Shown here one piece after another: positions 11,682 to 22,184 of a DNA stretch of 64,000 nt (its first letter is position 1; every line of letters starts with the position of its first letter). Under the pieces are notes generated by a model, which did not search any database, was not told the origin of the DNA, and saw nothing but the letters and a program-made list of their open reading frames with translations. This DNA comes from Anodontia alba. Lineage: Eukaryota > Mollusca > Bivalvia > Lucinida > Lucinidae. Location of the stretch: the NCBI GenBank assembly GCA_964016985.1, contig OZ024828.1, forward strand, positions 83,468,308-83,532,307, read 5' to 3'. Both the position numbers and the translations under genes were made by a program.

Positions 11682-12473
11682 TGACATGCATGAAGATGGA
11701 AAATTTGACTTGCAGTAAAATCTTTGATTAGAAGTCTCTTATCAATATTTTGACTAATAATACTTCTTCAATGAAGCAATAAAATCCAGTTTAATATCTT
11801 AAAGGAAGAAGATTTCATTTTTTTTTTTATTTTGTTGTATTTAATTGATGTTACTATCTATTATCTTCAAGGATCTCATTTATAATATGCAGCATATTGA
11901 AGATTGGCCCCTCGATTCCAATCTCTCTGAGATACCGCTGATTTGAGATTTATCTGGACAGCTTGGCACATGCGAACAACAATGTAAAAAAAGTCTATTA
12001 CTGCCAAGGTCTATTTGCTTTTATTCAGCCCTGTTGAGTGGGTTTATGGCTAGATCATTATCTTTCTTTATTTTCGGGTGCAAAACAAGTGCAAAAGAAA
12101 TACAGTAATGTTCAAATTATTCTGGTTTACCCTAAGTTATCTTTGACGTCTAGACATAAACTCTATTTTTATATTTTTTCGCTTGATTTTCGGCTCTTTT
12201 ATTTGTTATTTGGAAAACAGGCCCAGCTAGAGTTGTCCAGGAGGACCTCCGCAAACTTCTCCAAAAGGTTCCAGCTTCCTACCATTTATAAATTTTCTTC
12301 CAATAAGATAATCATATAGATTTTTCTGGTTTAGACGCAAAAGACTATCTTGATAAGCCCCACCTTTACCGGTTTCTTCTTCAAGTTGAAGGGCAAACAG
12401 TTGTTCACTCAAGCAGAACTGAGGTTGGATAAACATGAATTTGGATCTTTTTTGGCATATACTGTTTGTTTTT
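11682..12473. other. Unassigned, with a possible minus-strand coding exon (12227-12436)
   Basis: No repeat family is recognised. The minus frame 12227-12436 reads like protein: LSEQLFALQLEEETGKGGAY then NQKNLYDYLIGRKFINGRKL then EPFGEVCGGPPGQL and a stop. An acceptor-like pyrimidine/CAG (tttatccaacctcag) precedes the codons FCLSEQ. The stop is followed about 25 bases later by AATAAA. It could be a terminal exon, a retroposed fragment, or chance. I do not recognise the family. Confidence 0.3.
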
Positions 12474-12752
12474 GTTGTTTGTGTTGAGGTTTACCACCCA
12501 GTCAACCCATTGGGGTTATGTCGAGCACTGTCAGTTTACCTCCTGGGCAGGCTTGGTTCTCTACGCAGTTAACCAGTACTTTTGCATATTCTGACAACTG
12601 CCCTTCTTGAATCAGTGGAAGAGAGATAATGGCTGTAGAAAATATTTCATGATCAATCTCCACAAAAGAATGTTGCCGGGCCCTGCGGGGATTGAACCCG
12701 CAACCTCCTGACCTCCAGTCAGACACGCATCCAACTGAGCCACCGAGGCCAG
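12474..12752 (-). mobile_element. Alpha SINE, near full length
   Basis: On the minus strand: tRNA-like head (12677-12750), a central part with tcatgaaatattttctacag and ctgattcaagaagggcag, and the 3' tail GGTAAACCTCAACACAAAC. The central region is conserved in all alpha copies of the window. I infer it is one of the bivalve SINE superfamilies with a conserved central domain, without being able to say which. Confidence 0.85.
12677..12750 (-). other. tRNA-like head of alpha SINE (not a functional tRNA gene)
   Basis: The A box TGGCTCAGTTGG and B box GGTTCAATCCC are intact, and a CTGGAGG anticodon-like loop is flanked by TCTGA/TCAGG. Mismatches in the acceptor stem and fusion to the SINE body mark it as the internal pol III promoter of the SINE. 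It produces the minus frames at 12502-13076. Confidence 0.75.
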
Positions 12753-13719
12753 CTCTGTACATGACATACAGAACTGCCTGACTAGATACAAAATACCTTT
12801 AGGGGTTATATGCATCATACTTTGTGCAAATGTGAACATGCTTAAACTAGTACAAATAATGAAACAAGTTGTAAACAAATAATAGAAAACATTGCACCAT
12901 TCAAACTTAATTTCTTTAAGGCATATATAAACAGGAAGATGAGGACCAGAGAGTGAAACAAGATCTTTGTTAAATGTATGTATATATTGATATACTGTAA
13001 ATGAAAGACAAAAGTGCAAAAGGCAGATAACCCTGCAAAGAAAGTCAAATTCTAGTTTCCATGAACATGCATGCACTGCAAGTTTATCATGCTAATCATT
13101 TCCGTGAAATTTTATTGAAATATGACAAAACAGTGTAGAAGAAGTGCTTTAGTGTCACAAACTCAGATGAATGGATTAAAGCTCCAACGGCAGATAACAA
13201 TTACTTTTCTACTGTGAAGTTTTGTGAAAATCTAACAAGTACAGTCACAAACCTGTTCAATGGAACATTCATGCCAAGGCAGATAACCCTCTAATTAAAA
13301 GCGAATAATGTCATTCCTGTGTTCTTTTTTCATTTTTTTTATGGAAATCTAACTAAAAATGTGCATGTAATTTGTGCCACAACATTAGAAAGATTGAACA
13401 ACAGGCCATTGGGATAACTTTTGCATGTCCCATCTCAAACTTGATTTGCGCAGTACCATTTTTAGAGTATTTGGTATAACTCAGCTGGGGATCAAACCCA
13501 CAATCTCCCAGTCAAAAAGAAGATATTCTACCACTGTGCCCGTAGACTCAAGGAGACAAATAAGCACCTCCAAACAGATGACAAATGCAAGCACCATAGA
13601 CCCAGATCAGCCTAGACAACCAATCTGTCTACATCTCTTGCTGACAGAATATTTCAGGGCCAAACAACTGAAAGCATTGTTGATCAGAATGCATGGATAC
13701 ATAGACTGATCTTTTATGA
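12753..13719. other. No recognisable feature
   Basis: Includes a repeated phrase caaaaggcagataacc / aaggcagataaccctctaat (13015-13300) that may be a decayed tandem repeat of about 120-145 bp with caaatgaatgg; no clear element ends and no coding signal. Confidence 0.4.
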
Positions 13720-14139
13720 TTTTACCCATTTTAGTCTGGTGGCCCCAAAAAGGGAAAATGGCAAACAGTGCAGACCCAGGTTAGATACTGCATAATGCGA
13801 CGTCTGATCAGTTTCTCCACCGTTTGCAAATAGTTTAGCCATTTTTCCATTTTTCACTAGGAATATCTAAATCACGTAGCCGGTGGGGGGGGGGGGGGGG
13901 CAAGCAGAGTAGTTTTAAAGGAGGAGTATTTGGTGATAATTATGGGATAATTTTTCTTATTTTTCCAAAATATCATATGTTATGGGTACTCATTAGTTAT
14001 GGGTACTCACTGAGGCACTTCTATTGAGTACCCACATATATTTTTATGGAGAATTGGAGAAAATTATCCCAGAATTATCACCAAATACTCCTCCATAACA
14101 AGACATCTGGGGAATCTATTCAGTCTAAATTGGGTTAAA
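13720..14139. repeat. Type F MITE interrupted by a type C MITE
   Basis: The inverted F copy has its core at 13755-13840 (cagtgcagacccaggttag / tcagtttctccaccgtttgc) and its other end at 14110-14139 (ggggaatctattcagtctaa, then attgggttaa). The break is filled by a C element at 13918-14095, preceded by an 18-base G run (13883-13900). Confidence 0.75.
13918..14095. repeat. Type C MITE, GGAGGAG-ended variant, nested in F
   Basis: Its long outer arms are nearly perfect: GGAGGAGTATTTGGTGATAA and its complement ..TTATCACCAAATACTCCTCC, then gggataatttttcttattt / gagaaaattatcccagaa. The inner core tatgggtactcattag is partly duplicated at 13980-14000. Confidence 0.85.
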
Positions 14140-14148
14140 CTACATGTT

Positions 14149-14262
14149 AACCCTTGTGGATAGTTTTGTGTCATCTCCCAGAGAAAGGGAAAGAAGAGCT
14201 GTTAGACAGATAGAATAGAATGAAGGACAAAGAGAATGATAATGCAGAAACAGAAGGAATAC
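14149..14262 (-). mobile_element. Delta SINE, 5'-truncated
   Basis: Keeps the tail-side sequence (ttaacccttgtggatagttt, tcatctcccagagaaaggga) and part of the purine-rich body; the tRNA-like head is absent and the D element follows at once. Confidence 0.6.
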
Positions 14263-14263
14263 T

Positions 14264-14690
14264 ACGGTAAATGTCCTAATATTTTGAACACATTATTCCA
14301 TACTTTTTTTGCCTAAATTTTGCTTTTTAGGCAATTGTTTCTTAACCATATAGTGCTGCCGAACCCGGATATACCCTGACTTTGCAAACAGTGTAAATTC
14401 AGATCAGTTGCCTTCTGAAAAAGCCAGCTGATCTTCATCTGCACTGTTTATCATTAAGAATGTGAATTTGTATCAAAAACCTAAATCAAATAATATGACT
14501 GGCTGTAAATTAGAAGTGGGCGTGGCATCTTAAATTATTTATCATGACACGGTTAAAATACTTACTGGATTGCCACTCAGTGTAGACCTGATCAGACTGC
14601 TCCTTCAGGAGCAGTCTTACCTGGGTCTGCACTGTACATATGGCAATTTGTAAGAAACTGGTGTACAAAATTTTAAGGACATTTACCATA
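14264..14690. repeat. Type D MITE interrupted by a type B MITE
   Basis: The D ends acggtaaatgtcctaatatt and ..aatttt-aaggacatttaccat are intact. The inner hairpin (gtgtagacctgatcagactg / agcagtcttacctgggtctg) lies at 14580-14635. A B element splits the left arm at a TTAA. Confidence 0.85.
14340..14556. repeat. Type B MITE nested in D
   Basis: TTAA-CCATATAGTGCTGCCGAACC .. TTATCATGACACGG-TTAA. It has the GGGCGTGGCATC block and hairpin arms, with several substitutions in the left end. Confidence 0.85.
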
Positions 14691-16564
14691 ACAAGAGGCC
14701 CACGGGCCACGGGTCGCTCACCTGAGTGACACAGTCACTGCAGATATGCAGATGTTATGCAACATTTTTCCAATCCTGTCATCGCAACTAATGAAAAGAT
14801 CATCATTTAAGCAGTTCTTTATTTTGAAGAAGATATATGGCATGCCAGTCAATTGAGGGTGATCATTTGAACAAACTCTAAATGGCAGCCAGCTTGGAAT
14901 TACAATCGGCACGATTTTAGCTATTTTTGATCTACGAGTCACCCCAATGCTTCCTACCAAGTTTCGAGTCAACTGGCCTTTCAGTTCAGGAGAAGAGGCG
15001 AAAAATAGATTTTCAAGATGGCTGCCATGGCGGCCATCTTGGATATCCGATTGGCACAATTTTAGCTATTTTTGATCTAAAAGTCACCCCAATGTCTCCT
15101 ACGATGTTTGGAGTCAAATGGCCTTTCGGTGCAGGAGAAGAAGCTAAATATAGATTTTCAAGATGGCGGCCATGGTGGCCATCTGGGATTTCTGATCAGA
15201 ACGATTTTAGCTACATTTGACCTACAAGTCAACCTGATGCTTCCTACTAAGTTTCGAGTCAAGTGACTTTTGGGTTTAGGAGAAGAAGCGAAAAATAGAT
15301 TTTCAAGATAGACGCCATGGCGGCCATCTTGGATTTATGATCGGCATGATTTTAGCTATTTTTGATCTACAAGTCACCCAAATGCTTCCTACCAAGTGTG
15401 GAGTCAACTGGCCTTTCGGTTCAGGAGAATCAGCGAAAAATAGATTTTCAAGATGGCTGCCATGGCGCCCATCCTGGTTTTACGATCGGCATGATTTTAG
15501 CTATTTTTGATCTACAAGTCACCCCGATGCTTCCTACAAAGTTTGGAGTCAACTGACCTTTCGGTTCAGGAGAAGAAGCAAAAAATAGATTTTCAAGATG
15601 GCTGCCATGGCAGCCATCTTGGATTTCCGATAGGCACGATTTTTGCTATTTTTGATCTATAAGTCACCCCAATGCCTCCTACCAAGTTTGGGGTCAATTG
15701 GCTTTTTGGTTTAGGAGTTTAAGCAAAAAATAGATTTTCAAGATGGGGGCCATGGCGGCCATCTTGGATTTCCGATCTGCACGATTTTGGCTATTTTTGA
15801 TCTACAAGTAATCCTGCTGCTTCCTAGCAAGTTTGGAGTCAATTGGCCTTTCGGTTCAGGAGAAGAAGCAAAAAATAGATTTTCAAGATGGCCGCCATGA
15901 CGGCCATCTTGGATTTCCGATCGGCACGATTTTAGCTACTTTTGATCTACAAGTCACCCTGATGCTTCCTAGCAAGTTTGGAGTCAATTGGCCTTTCGGT
16001 TCAGGAGAAGAAGCGAAAAATAGATTTTCAAGATGGCGGCCATGGCGGCCATCTTGGATTTCCGATCGGCACGATTTTAGCTATTTTTGATCTTCAAGTC
16101 ACCCTGATGCTTCCTAGCAAGTTTGGAGTCAACTGGCCTTTCGGTTCAGGAGAAGAAGCGAAAAATAGATTTTCAAGATGGCGGCCATGGCGGCCATCTT
16201 GGATTTCCGATCGGCACGATTTTAGCTACTTTTGATCAACAAGTCACCCTGATGCTTCCTAGCAAGTTTGGAGTCAATTGGCCTTTCAGTTCAGGAGAAG
16301 AAGCTAAAAATAGATTTTCAAGATGGCGGCCATGGCGGCCATCATGGATTTCCGATCGGAACGATTTTAGCTATTTTTGATCTGTAAGTCACCCCGATGC
16401 TTCCTACCAAGTATCAAGTCAAGTGGCACAGGGGTGTAGGAGGAGTAGGCTTTTAAAGCAATTGTTGACGCCGCACGACGGACGACGGACGACGCACGAC
16501 GGACGACGGACATTGACTGACCACAATAGCTCACCATGAGCACTTCGTGCTCAGGTGAGCTAAC
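14691..16564 (+). mobile_element. HINE-like 4: full-length YY1-motif element
   Basis: The 5' end ACAAGAGGCCCACGGGCC and TCGCTCACCTGAGTGA start it, directly after the TACCATA end of D. The core has ten or eleven units; the last ones (15833, 15978, 16123 starts) are spaced exactly 145 bp. Each unit has cctttcggttcaggagaaga, aaatagattttcaagatggc and ccgatcggcacgattttagc. The 3' end has a GACGACGGACGACG tract, the hairpin GAGCACTTCGTGCTC and AGGTGAGCTAA. The units give overlapping spurious 85-codon frames (..GHGGHLGFPIGTILAIFDL). Confidence 0.85.
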
Positions 16565-16572
16565 AATGCCCC

Positions 16573-16695
16573 CTTGTTTGTGTTTTGGTTTTACAGTCCA
16601 GCCAACCCAATGGGGTCATGTTGAGCACGGTCAGTTTACCTAACAACACTTTTACTGGGCGGTTCACTAATATTGTGCACATTTTTTCGCCAGAA
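16573..16695 (-). mobile_element. Alpha SINE, 5'-truncated
   Basis: Only the tail half remains: ttgtgttttggttttacagt .. ccaatggggtcatgttgagc .. tattgtgcac; the tRNA-like head and central part are missing. Confidence 0.75.
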
Positions 16696-16723
16696 AAACA
16701 AGCCCCATTCTCCCACCCGCTGC

Positions 16724-17204
16724 AAGTACAGTAGACCGGTACCTCCACTCTACCTCCACTCTACCTCACACATGTAGGCTGATCTGAGTCTATGCAGGTC
16801 ACATAATATTTTGTTTTCTGTTTTTAAAGGGGTACTTGGTGTGTAGGAAAGCAAACAGAAAATCGCAAAAATTATTTCCTTTTTCGGGAAAAAATCTATC
16901 ATGTGCATAAAATCCCCTTAAACCTTGATCAGACTACATGATTATATGTGTAAACTGATCTGGGCTTATGCCGGTTACATACAAATGTATATCATCATAA
17001 GACTGATTTCTCTTTGGATAGCTAATATCTTATTTTAAATTACGTATGTAAACGTGTGAAATCAAATCTTCATTGTCAAGCATGAGAGACGATCAATCTT
17101 CAATTGTCATGTGAACGGGTAATTTGAAAATCTGAGCCTCTACTACCATATATGGGATTATTTGAGACGTCTCAAGAGAAAATATGCCTTACGTAATTTG
17201 AATT
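16724..17204. other. Unassigned; diverged direct repeat
   Basis: gtaggctgatctgagtctat and gtgtaaactgatctgggctt, about 180 bases apart, each followed by gcaggtcacat/gccggttacat, suggest an old repeat pair. Also CTACCTCCACT in tandem at 16742-16768. Nothing else seen. Confidence 0.35.
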
Positions 17205-17400
17205 TAAGAGACACAGCTCCAGATAAAGAGTATATCCAGAAATTTATTTTTCTTACTGGTATTTCTATGTTGAGGTTACTCATTACAAGCACCTCAGCAA
17301 CATGCTTCTAATGAGTACCCACAACATTTATTTTTGTGGAAAAATAAGAAAACTATCTATACTTTTTGGTTGAAAATAAATATCATATCTGGAGCTCTAA
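17205..17400. repeat. Type C MITE
   Basis: Ends ACAGCTCCAGATAAAGAG and ..ATATCTGGAGCTCT, inner core tgaggttactcattacaagc / gcttctaatgagtacccaca. Confidence 0.8.
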
Positions 17401-17458
17401 AGCTGAGATGTTCCCAATAGATTAATGGTCATAATACTACTCAAATGTTACTTGCTTC

Positions 17459-17673
17459 TTATACCCTTGTCCTGCTAAACCCAGAAATGCCCTGCTTTTG
17501 CAAACAGTGTAGATCCAGATCAGTTGGCTTCTGAAGAAGCCAACTGATCTGGATCTACACTGTTTGCAATTCAATATTTGAATTAACAGCAACAATCAGG
17601 ATCAAGTGATCTGATTGGCTGAGAATTAGTAGTGGGCGTGGCATCTTAATTTATTCAGCATGACAAGGGTTAA
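17459..17673. repeat. Type B MITE, full copy
   Basis: Very well kept: the 34-bp hairpin stem from GTGTAGATCCAGATCAGTTG to CTGATCTGGATCTACACTG is without a mismatch, and the right end is ..CAGCATGACAAGGGTTAA. Confidence 0.9.
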
Positions 17674-17691
17674 TTTTACAATGTAGTCTAC

Positions 17692-17905
17692 CATACATAC
17701 CCTAAGTACTGGGATACCTTACCTACTTACCATACTTGTCCTAAAATTTGAAATAATTCATTCTACCATATCTTGATGTGTCTAAAATATTGCTGTATAT
17801 GGCAAACAGTGTAGAACCTGATCAGATGCCGCATTCTGCAGCATCTGATCTGGGTCTAGACTACTTGCAAAGGCCCATCTGTCCCAGTACTTAAGGTTAT
17901 TACGT
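17692..17905. repeat. Type E MITE, full copy
   Basis: Ends cataccctaagtactgggat and ..gtcccagtacttaaggttat, then tacg. Subterminal ttgtcctaaaatttgaaat and a core hairpin gtgtagaacctgatcagatg / catctgatctgggtctagac. Confidence 0.85.
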
Positions 17906-18094
17906 TACTGCTCACTGGTTACCTGCAGCTGAACTTTACAATGCAAACTATTCTACAATTTTCAAATCTTATGACTTTCATAGTATGTGATTTGAATTTG
18001 CGTTTTCACCGCCGCACACGATTGCGCAACTAAGGAACCTTTAGTGCTATTGTTTAACACTGTGCATGCTGGGTAAAAATGTCAGCAGGCGTCA
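17906..18094. other. No recognisable feature
   Basis: Short unassigned spacer. Confidence 0.5.
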
Positions 18095-18242
18095 TTTTGA
18101 AATATTTTTCTTATTTTTCCTAGAAAATAGGATCTGACACTTCCTGCAAATTGTCTCCTAAGGAGATAATTTGCATGAAGTGTCAGATCCTTTAGGAGAC
18201 AATTTGCATGAAGTGTCAGATCCTACTTTCTAGGAAAAATAA
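18095..18242. repeat. Type I MITE core with duplicated arm
   Basis: aatatttttcttatttttcc, then the arm aggatctgacacttcctgca and the partner taatttgcatgaagtgtcag. The partner arm with atcctttaggagac occurs twice (18163-18192 and 18189-18230). Confidence 0.7.
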
Positions 18243-20126
18243 ACAAGAGACCCACAGGCTTGCTCACAGAGTGAAATAGCCACTGAAGATATGCAGATGT
18301 TATGCAACATTTTTCCAATCCTGTTATTGCAACTAATGAAAGGATCATCATTTGAGCAGTTCTTGGTTTTCAAGAAGAACGTTTTGTTGTTGTTTTTTCT
18401 TATTATCATTCTTTAACCATATATGGGCATAACAGGCAACGGAACATGACCATTCGAACAAACTCTCAATCCCGTTTCAAATGCAGGATGGTTATGAAAC
18501 TTGGTGGAAATTGGCCAACTGATTTCTGAAGAGAAAGTGTTTAACAATATCATGATTTTATACATGTATACAGCATAGGGGCAAGGGAAGATAACCATCG
18601 CAGAATAAAATTTTGATTGTAACCTAAAGCTTTTGCTACTTCAATCATATATTGTAAGTTTTAGACACTTCAGATATTTTTGTCTTTGTGTGTGTGTTCA
18701 TTGCTCAAGAGTCATTCTTTTTATAATCTATTTATCTTGGCCAGAAAGCAGGGACTTGCCAAGCACTCATCTTCATTGAATAAGTAAGGAAATGATGGGA
18801 GAAGAGGTATTTCAACTGCATGCTAACACTCATACCTATGCTACACATCCTATGTAAAGCTTAAAAGGGTCTTCTTTCCCTGCTGGTGCGCAATAGGGTC
18901 TTCTTTCCCTGCAGGTGCGCAACAGGGTCTTCTTTCCTTGCCGGTGTGCAATAGGGTATTCTTTTCCCGCTGGTATGCAAGAGGATCTTCTTTCCCTGCT
19001 GGTGCTTCACAGGATGTCCTTTCCCTGCCGGTGATTCACAGGGTCTTCTTTCCCTGCTGGTGCTTCACGAATTTCCTACTTTAACCATGGCAACCGAACA
19101 CAACAAGGTGTTTCAGAGATGAAGACATTTAAAAACAAGATGGCGGCTGTGATAGCCATCTTGGATTTCTGATCTGCACAGTCTTAGCTATTTTCGATCT
19201 AGAGGTCATCCTGTTGCACCAGTGTGTTTCAACTCAAATCGCCCAACGGTTTGGGTGGAGAAGTCAAAAATTGATTTTCAAACTGGCGATTATGGCGGCC
19301 ATTTTGGATTTCCAATTGGCATGATTTTAGCTATTTTTCATCTACACATCAACCTATTGCTACATTTAAGTTTCAACTTAGTTATTTCACCTTGTTTATG
19401 CGAGATGTCAAAAACAGATTTTCAAGATGGCGGCTGTGGTGGCCATCCTGGATTTCTGATCGACACAATTTTAGCTCATTGATTCATTTCAATCCAGAAG
19501 TTGTCCTGTTGCTACAGAGCAAGTTTCAGCTCAAATCAACCATAGCTTTGGGAAGAGATGTCAAAAATTGATTTTCAAGATGGCGGCTGTGGCAGTAATC
19601 TTGGATTTTCGATTGGATCAGTTTTAGCTATTTTGAGTGTACTAGGCACCCCAATGCTCCTCATCAAGTTTCCACTCGGTTGGATCATAGTCTTTAGAGG
19701 AGATGTCCAAAATATGAATTCTCAACATTTTTCCGATATAAATGTATAGGGCCCATACAAATGCATGGGGAAGCAAATTTGACCTTGCCGTAAAAAGGTC
19801 AAACATCAACCTAGGATCATTATTCTAGCAATTTTGGTGTAGACATCCCGTCCCCGATGATTTGTGCAAAGATTCAGCCCCAAGGTTCTGGAGAAGAAGA
19901 TTTTTTACCATATATGGGCATGGCTGCCACCTTAGTTAACAGACCGCGACCATTTAAGCAACCTTTCTTTCCCCCAACCTGAGGAGGCTCCATATGAAAT
20001 TTGAGCAAAATTGGCTAAGCAGCTTCGGAGGAGAAGTTGTTTGAAAATGTTTATAGATGCACAGATGCACGAACGACAGACAAAAAGCGATCACTATAGC
20101 TAGCATAGCTCAGGTGAGCTAAAAAT
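18243..20126 (+). mobile_element. HINE-like 5: mixed-unit element
   Basis: It starts ACAAGAGACCCACAGGCTTG with a diverged subterminal motif, and ends GCATAGCTCAGGTGAGCTAA. The core is a mosaic: a 30-bp minisatellite (18868-19068), then four units of the YY1-type (aagatggcggctgtgatagc at 19138, 19263, 19427, 19578), then one unit of the 345-bp type of element 3 (19730-20040: catgggg-aagcaaatttgac, ccgtaaaaaggtcaaac). This mixing ties elements 2 and 3 to one lineage. Confidence 0.75.
18868..19068 (+). repeat. 30-bp minisatellite inside HINE-like 5
   Basis: Seven imperfect copies of gggtcttctttccctgctgg followed by tgcgcaata or tgcttcaca. It is not seen in the other HINE-like elements here. Confidence 0.85.
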
Positions 20127-20171
20127 ATATCGCCAATTTGTTGTCTGCTGAATATGCCCATAGTATGGTAA

Positions 20172-20370
20172 TTGTTAATAGTCACATCAACCCTTGTAGG
20201 TTATTTTGTGTCGTTTCCTAGAGAAAGGGAGATTAGGGAAAATGAGCAAGTGGAGGAGAAGAAAGAAAAATACAGAAGGATAAGAGAAAAAGTGAATGAC
20301 AGTGCAGAAACAGAATACTAACATGCCCTCTTTCCCCATCTCTTGCAAGTACAGCAGGCACTTACCACCA
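20172..20370 (-). mobile_element. Delta SINE, incomplete
   Basis: Has cacatcaacccttgtaggtt, gtcgtttcctagagaaaggg, the purine-rich body and cttgcaagtacagcaggc; the tRNA-like head is missing and a B element follows. Confidence 0.65.
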
Positions 20371-20382
20371 GCCTATCATGCT

Positions 20383-20677
20383 TTGCACTTTTGAATAAAT
20401 TAATATGCCACACCCACTTCTAATTGTCAGCCAATCAGATTCCTTGAACCAGATTGTGGATACAAATTCACATACTTAATGACAAACAGTGCATTCCAGA
20501 TCAACTGGCTTCTTACCCCACTTCTGATTTTTAACCAATCAGATTACTTGATCCAGGTTGAGGATACAAATTCACATACTTAATGACAAACAGTGCATTC
20601 TAGGTCAGAAGCCAATTGATCTGGATCTACACTGTTTGCAAAGGCAGTATATATTTGGGTTCAGCAGGACAATGGTT
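20383..20677. repeat. Type B MITE (inverted) with partial internal duplication
   Basis: The right end ..ttgggttcagcaggacaatg-gttaa is clear. The segment ccacttct..cagccaatcagatt..acttaatgacaaacagtgca is present twice (about 20419-20515 and 20518-20615), so the outer arm plus half the stem was tandemly duplicated. The far end is diverged. Confidence 0.8.
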
Positions 20678-20821
20678 AAGGAATAGGTCAATGCATGACA
20701 TGGAAATAAAACAGCCAGTGTTTCCACATACCATATTTGACCTAATTACTGCACACGCTCCTATTAGGGCACTGTCAAGCAATTTAGTAGTCTTTAGATT
20801 TCAGCCAGTGTACTTTTATCT

Positions 20822-21064
20822 TTTTTTTTTTTTTTTTTTTTTGATTTGGGTTTTACGGCCCTTTCAAGAATATTTCACTTATATCGAGCCGATCGTTCAT
20901 CGAAGGTGGGCGAAAACCGGAGTACCCGGAGAAAAACCACCTGACCATCCGTAAGCAGAACTTGGCTTTCCCACATATGACCCGAGCTAGGCTCGAACCA
21001 CAGCGGTGAGAAACCTAATGGATTAAGAGTCAACTCTCTTATCCACTAGGCTACGGGGGCCCGC
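20822..21064 (-). mobile_element. Gamma SINE with 12-bp target duplication
   Basis: GTACTTTTATCT flanks it exactly (20810-20821 and 21065-21076). The minus strand starts with a tRNA-like head (TAGCCTAGTGG A box, GGTTCGAGCCT B box). It continues with the conserved block TTCTCCGGGTACTCCGG and ends GGGCCGTAAAACCCAAATC plus a poly-A run (the T run at 20820-20842). That block occurs in central domains of widespread animal SINEs; the exact superfamily name is not certain to me. Confidence 0.9.
20985..21062 (-). other. tRNA-like head of gamma SINE
   Basis: GCCCCCGTAGCCTAGTGGAT at the start, an anticodon-like arm GAGAGTTGACTCTTAATCC and the B box GTGGTTCGAGCCTAG. It serves as an internal pol III promoter rather than a tRNA gene. 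Confidence 0.75.
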
Positions 21065-21186
21065 GTACTTTTATCTACTTCGTTATAAAACATATGTTGT
21101 AGTTACTCATATGAATTGCCATCACCTCGACAAGTTGAGGCAATTCAAATGAGTACTCACAACATATGCTTTTATAAAGAAAATCA

Positions 21187-21277
21187 ACAAGAACAGTGTT
21201 TTCAGAGGAAAATGTAGTCCCCCACCAGTTTGAACAGACCTATTGTTGAAAAAGGTTGTATCTATAATTTCTCTGTT

Positions 21278-21316
<39 letters not shown>

Positions 21317-22184
21317 GTGTGTGTGTGTGTGTGTGGTTGATGGGAGCTATTTTCCTAAATCTTGAGCCCTTGTGTGACCTTGAATGTGGGGTCAAGGTCA
21401 CCAAAATCTAATCAGTTCCTGTCCCTGTCTCACAAGTTTGGTCAAAATGCATCCATTCACTCTGTAGATAGGGTGCAGAAAAGCCATTTTCCAACAATCT
21501 GAGCCCTCCTATGATCTTGAAAATGGGGTCAAGGTCACCAAAATCTAATCAGTTCTTTTTCATGTCCAACAATATAGCTGTGCAAGTTTGGTCAAAATCC
21601 ACCCATTCCTTCAGGAATCAGGGTGTAGACAAGCCATTTTCCAACAATCTAAGCCATCATGTGACCTTGAAAATGGGGTCAAGGTCATCAAAATTTAATC
21701 AGCTCTTTTTCATATGTCACAAATACAGATGTACAAGTTTGGTAAAAATCCATCTATTCATTCAGAAGATAGGGTGCAGACAAGCCGATTTTCCAACAAT
21801 CTAAGCCATCATGTGACCTTGAAAATGGGGTCAAGATCACCAAATTCTAATCAGTTCTTTTACATGTCCCAGCAAATTAGATGTGCAAGTTCGGTCAAAA
21901 TCCATTTGTTACTTCAGGAGACAGGGTGCAGACAAGCCATTTTCCAGCTTTTTCCAACAATCTAAGCCCTCATGTGACCTTAAAAATGGAGTCAAGGTCA
22001 CCAAAATCTAATCAGAATTTTTTCCCCACCCAATGATAAATCTGTGTAAGTTTGGCCAAAATTGATCCATTCATTAAGGAGATAGAGTGCAGATAAGAGG
22101 TGACGGCGACGCAGACACCGACAGGATCCGCACTAAAAACAGTATGTCCCCCCCATCCCCCCTATGGTGGGGGACATAATTAAT
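21187..22184 (+). mobile_element. HINE-like 6: ERR/SF-1-motif tandem element
   Basis: It starts ACAAGAACAGTGTTTTCAG with the subterminal motif TAGTCCCCCACCAG. A GT microsatellite (21282-21335) precedes the core. The core has about five units of 137-161 bp, each with tgaccttgaaaatggggtca, aggtcaccaaaatctaatca and gtttggtcaaaatccaccca. The 3' end is the hairpin CCCCCC..CTATGGTGGGGGACAT then AATTAA. Related element 9 (43747-44640) is in reverse orientation. Frames at 21511-21965 are the repeat. Confidence 0.8.
21282..21335 (+). repeat. (GT)n microsatellite
   Basis: About 26 GT units with two TA interruptions (gtgtatgtgtatgtgtgtgt). Confidence 0.95.

Noticed and set aside
12612..13076. 154-codon minus-strand frame with hydrophobic start
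   Set aside because: Its end is the tRNA-like head and body of an alpha SINE and the first part is AT-rich low-quality coding sequence.
15833..16380. Three overlapping 85-codon frames with near-identical proteins
   Set aside because: They are 145-bp tandem units of HINE-like 4 read in one frame, not a protein repeat gene.
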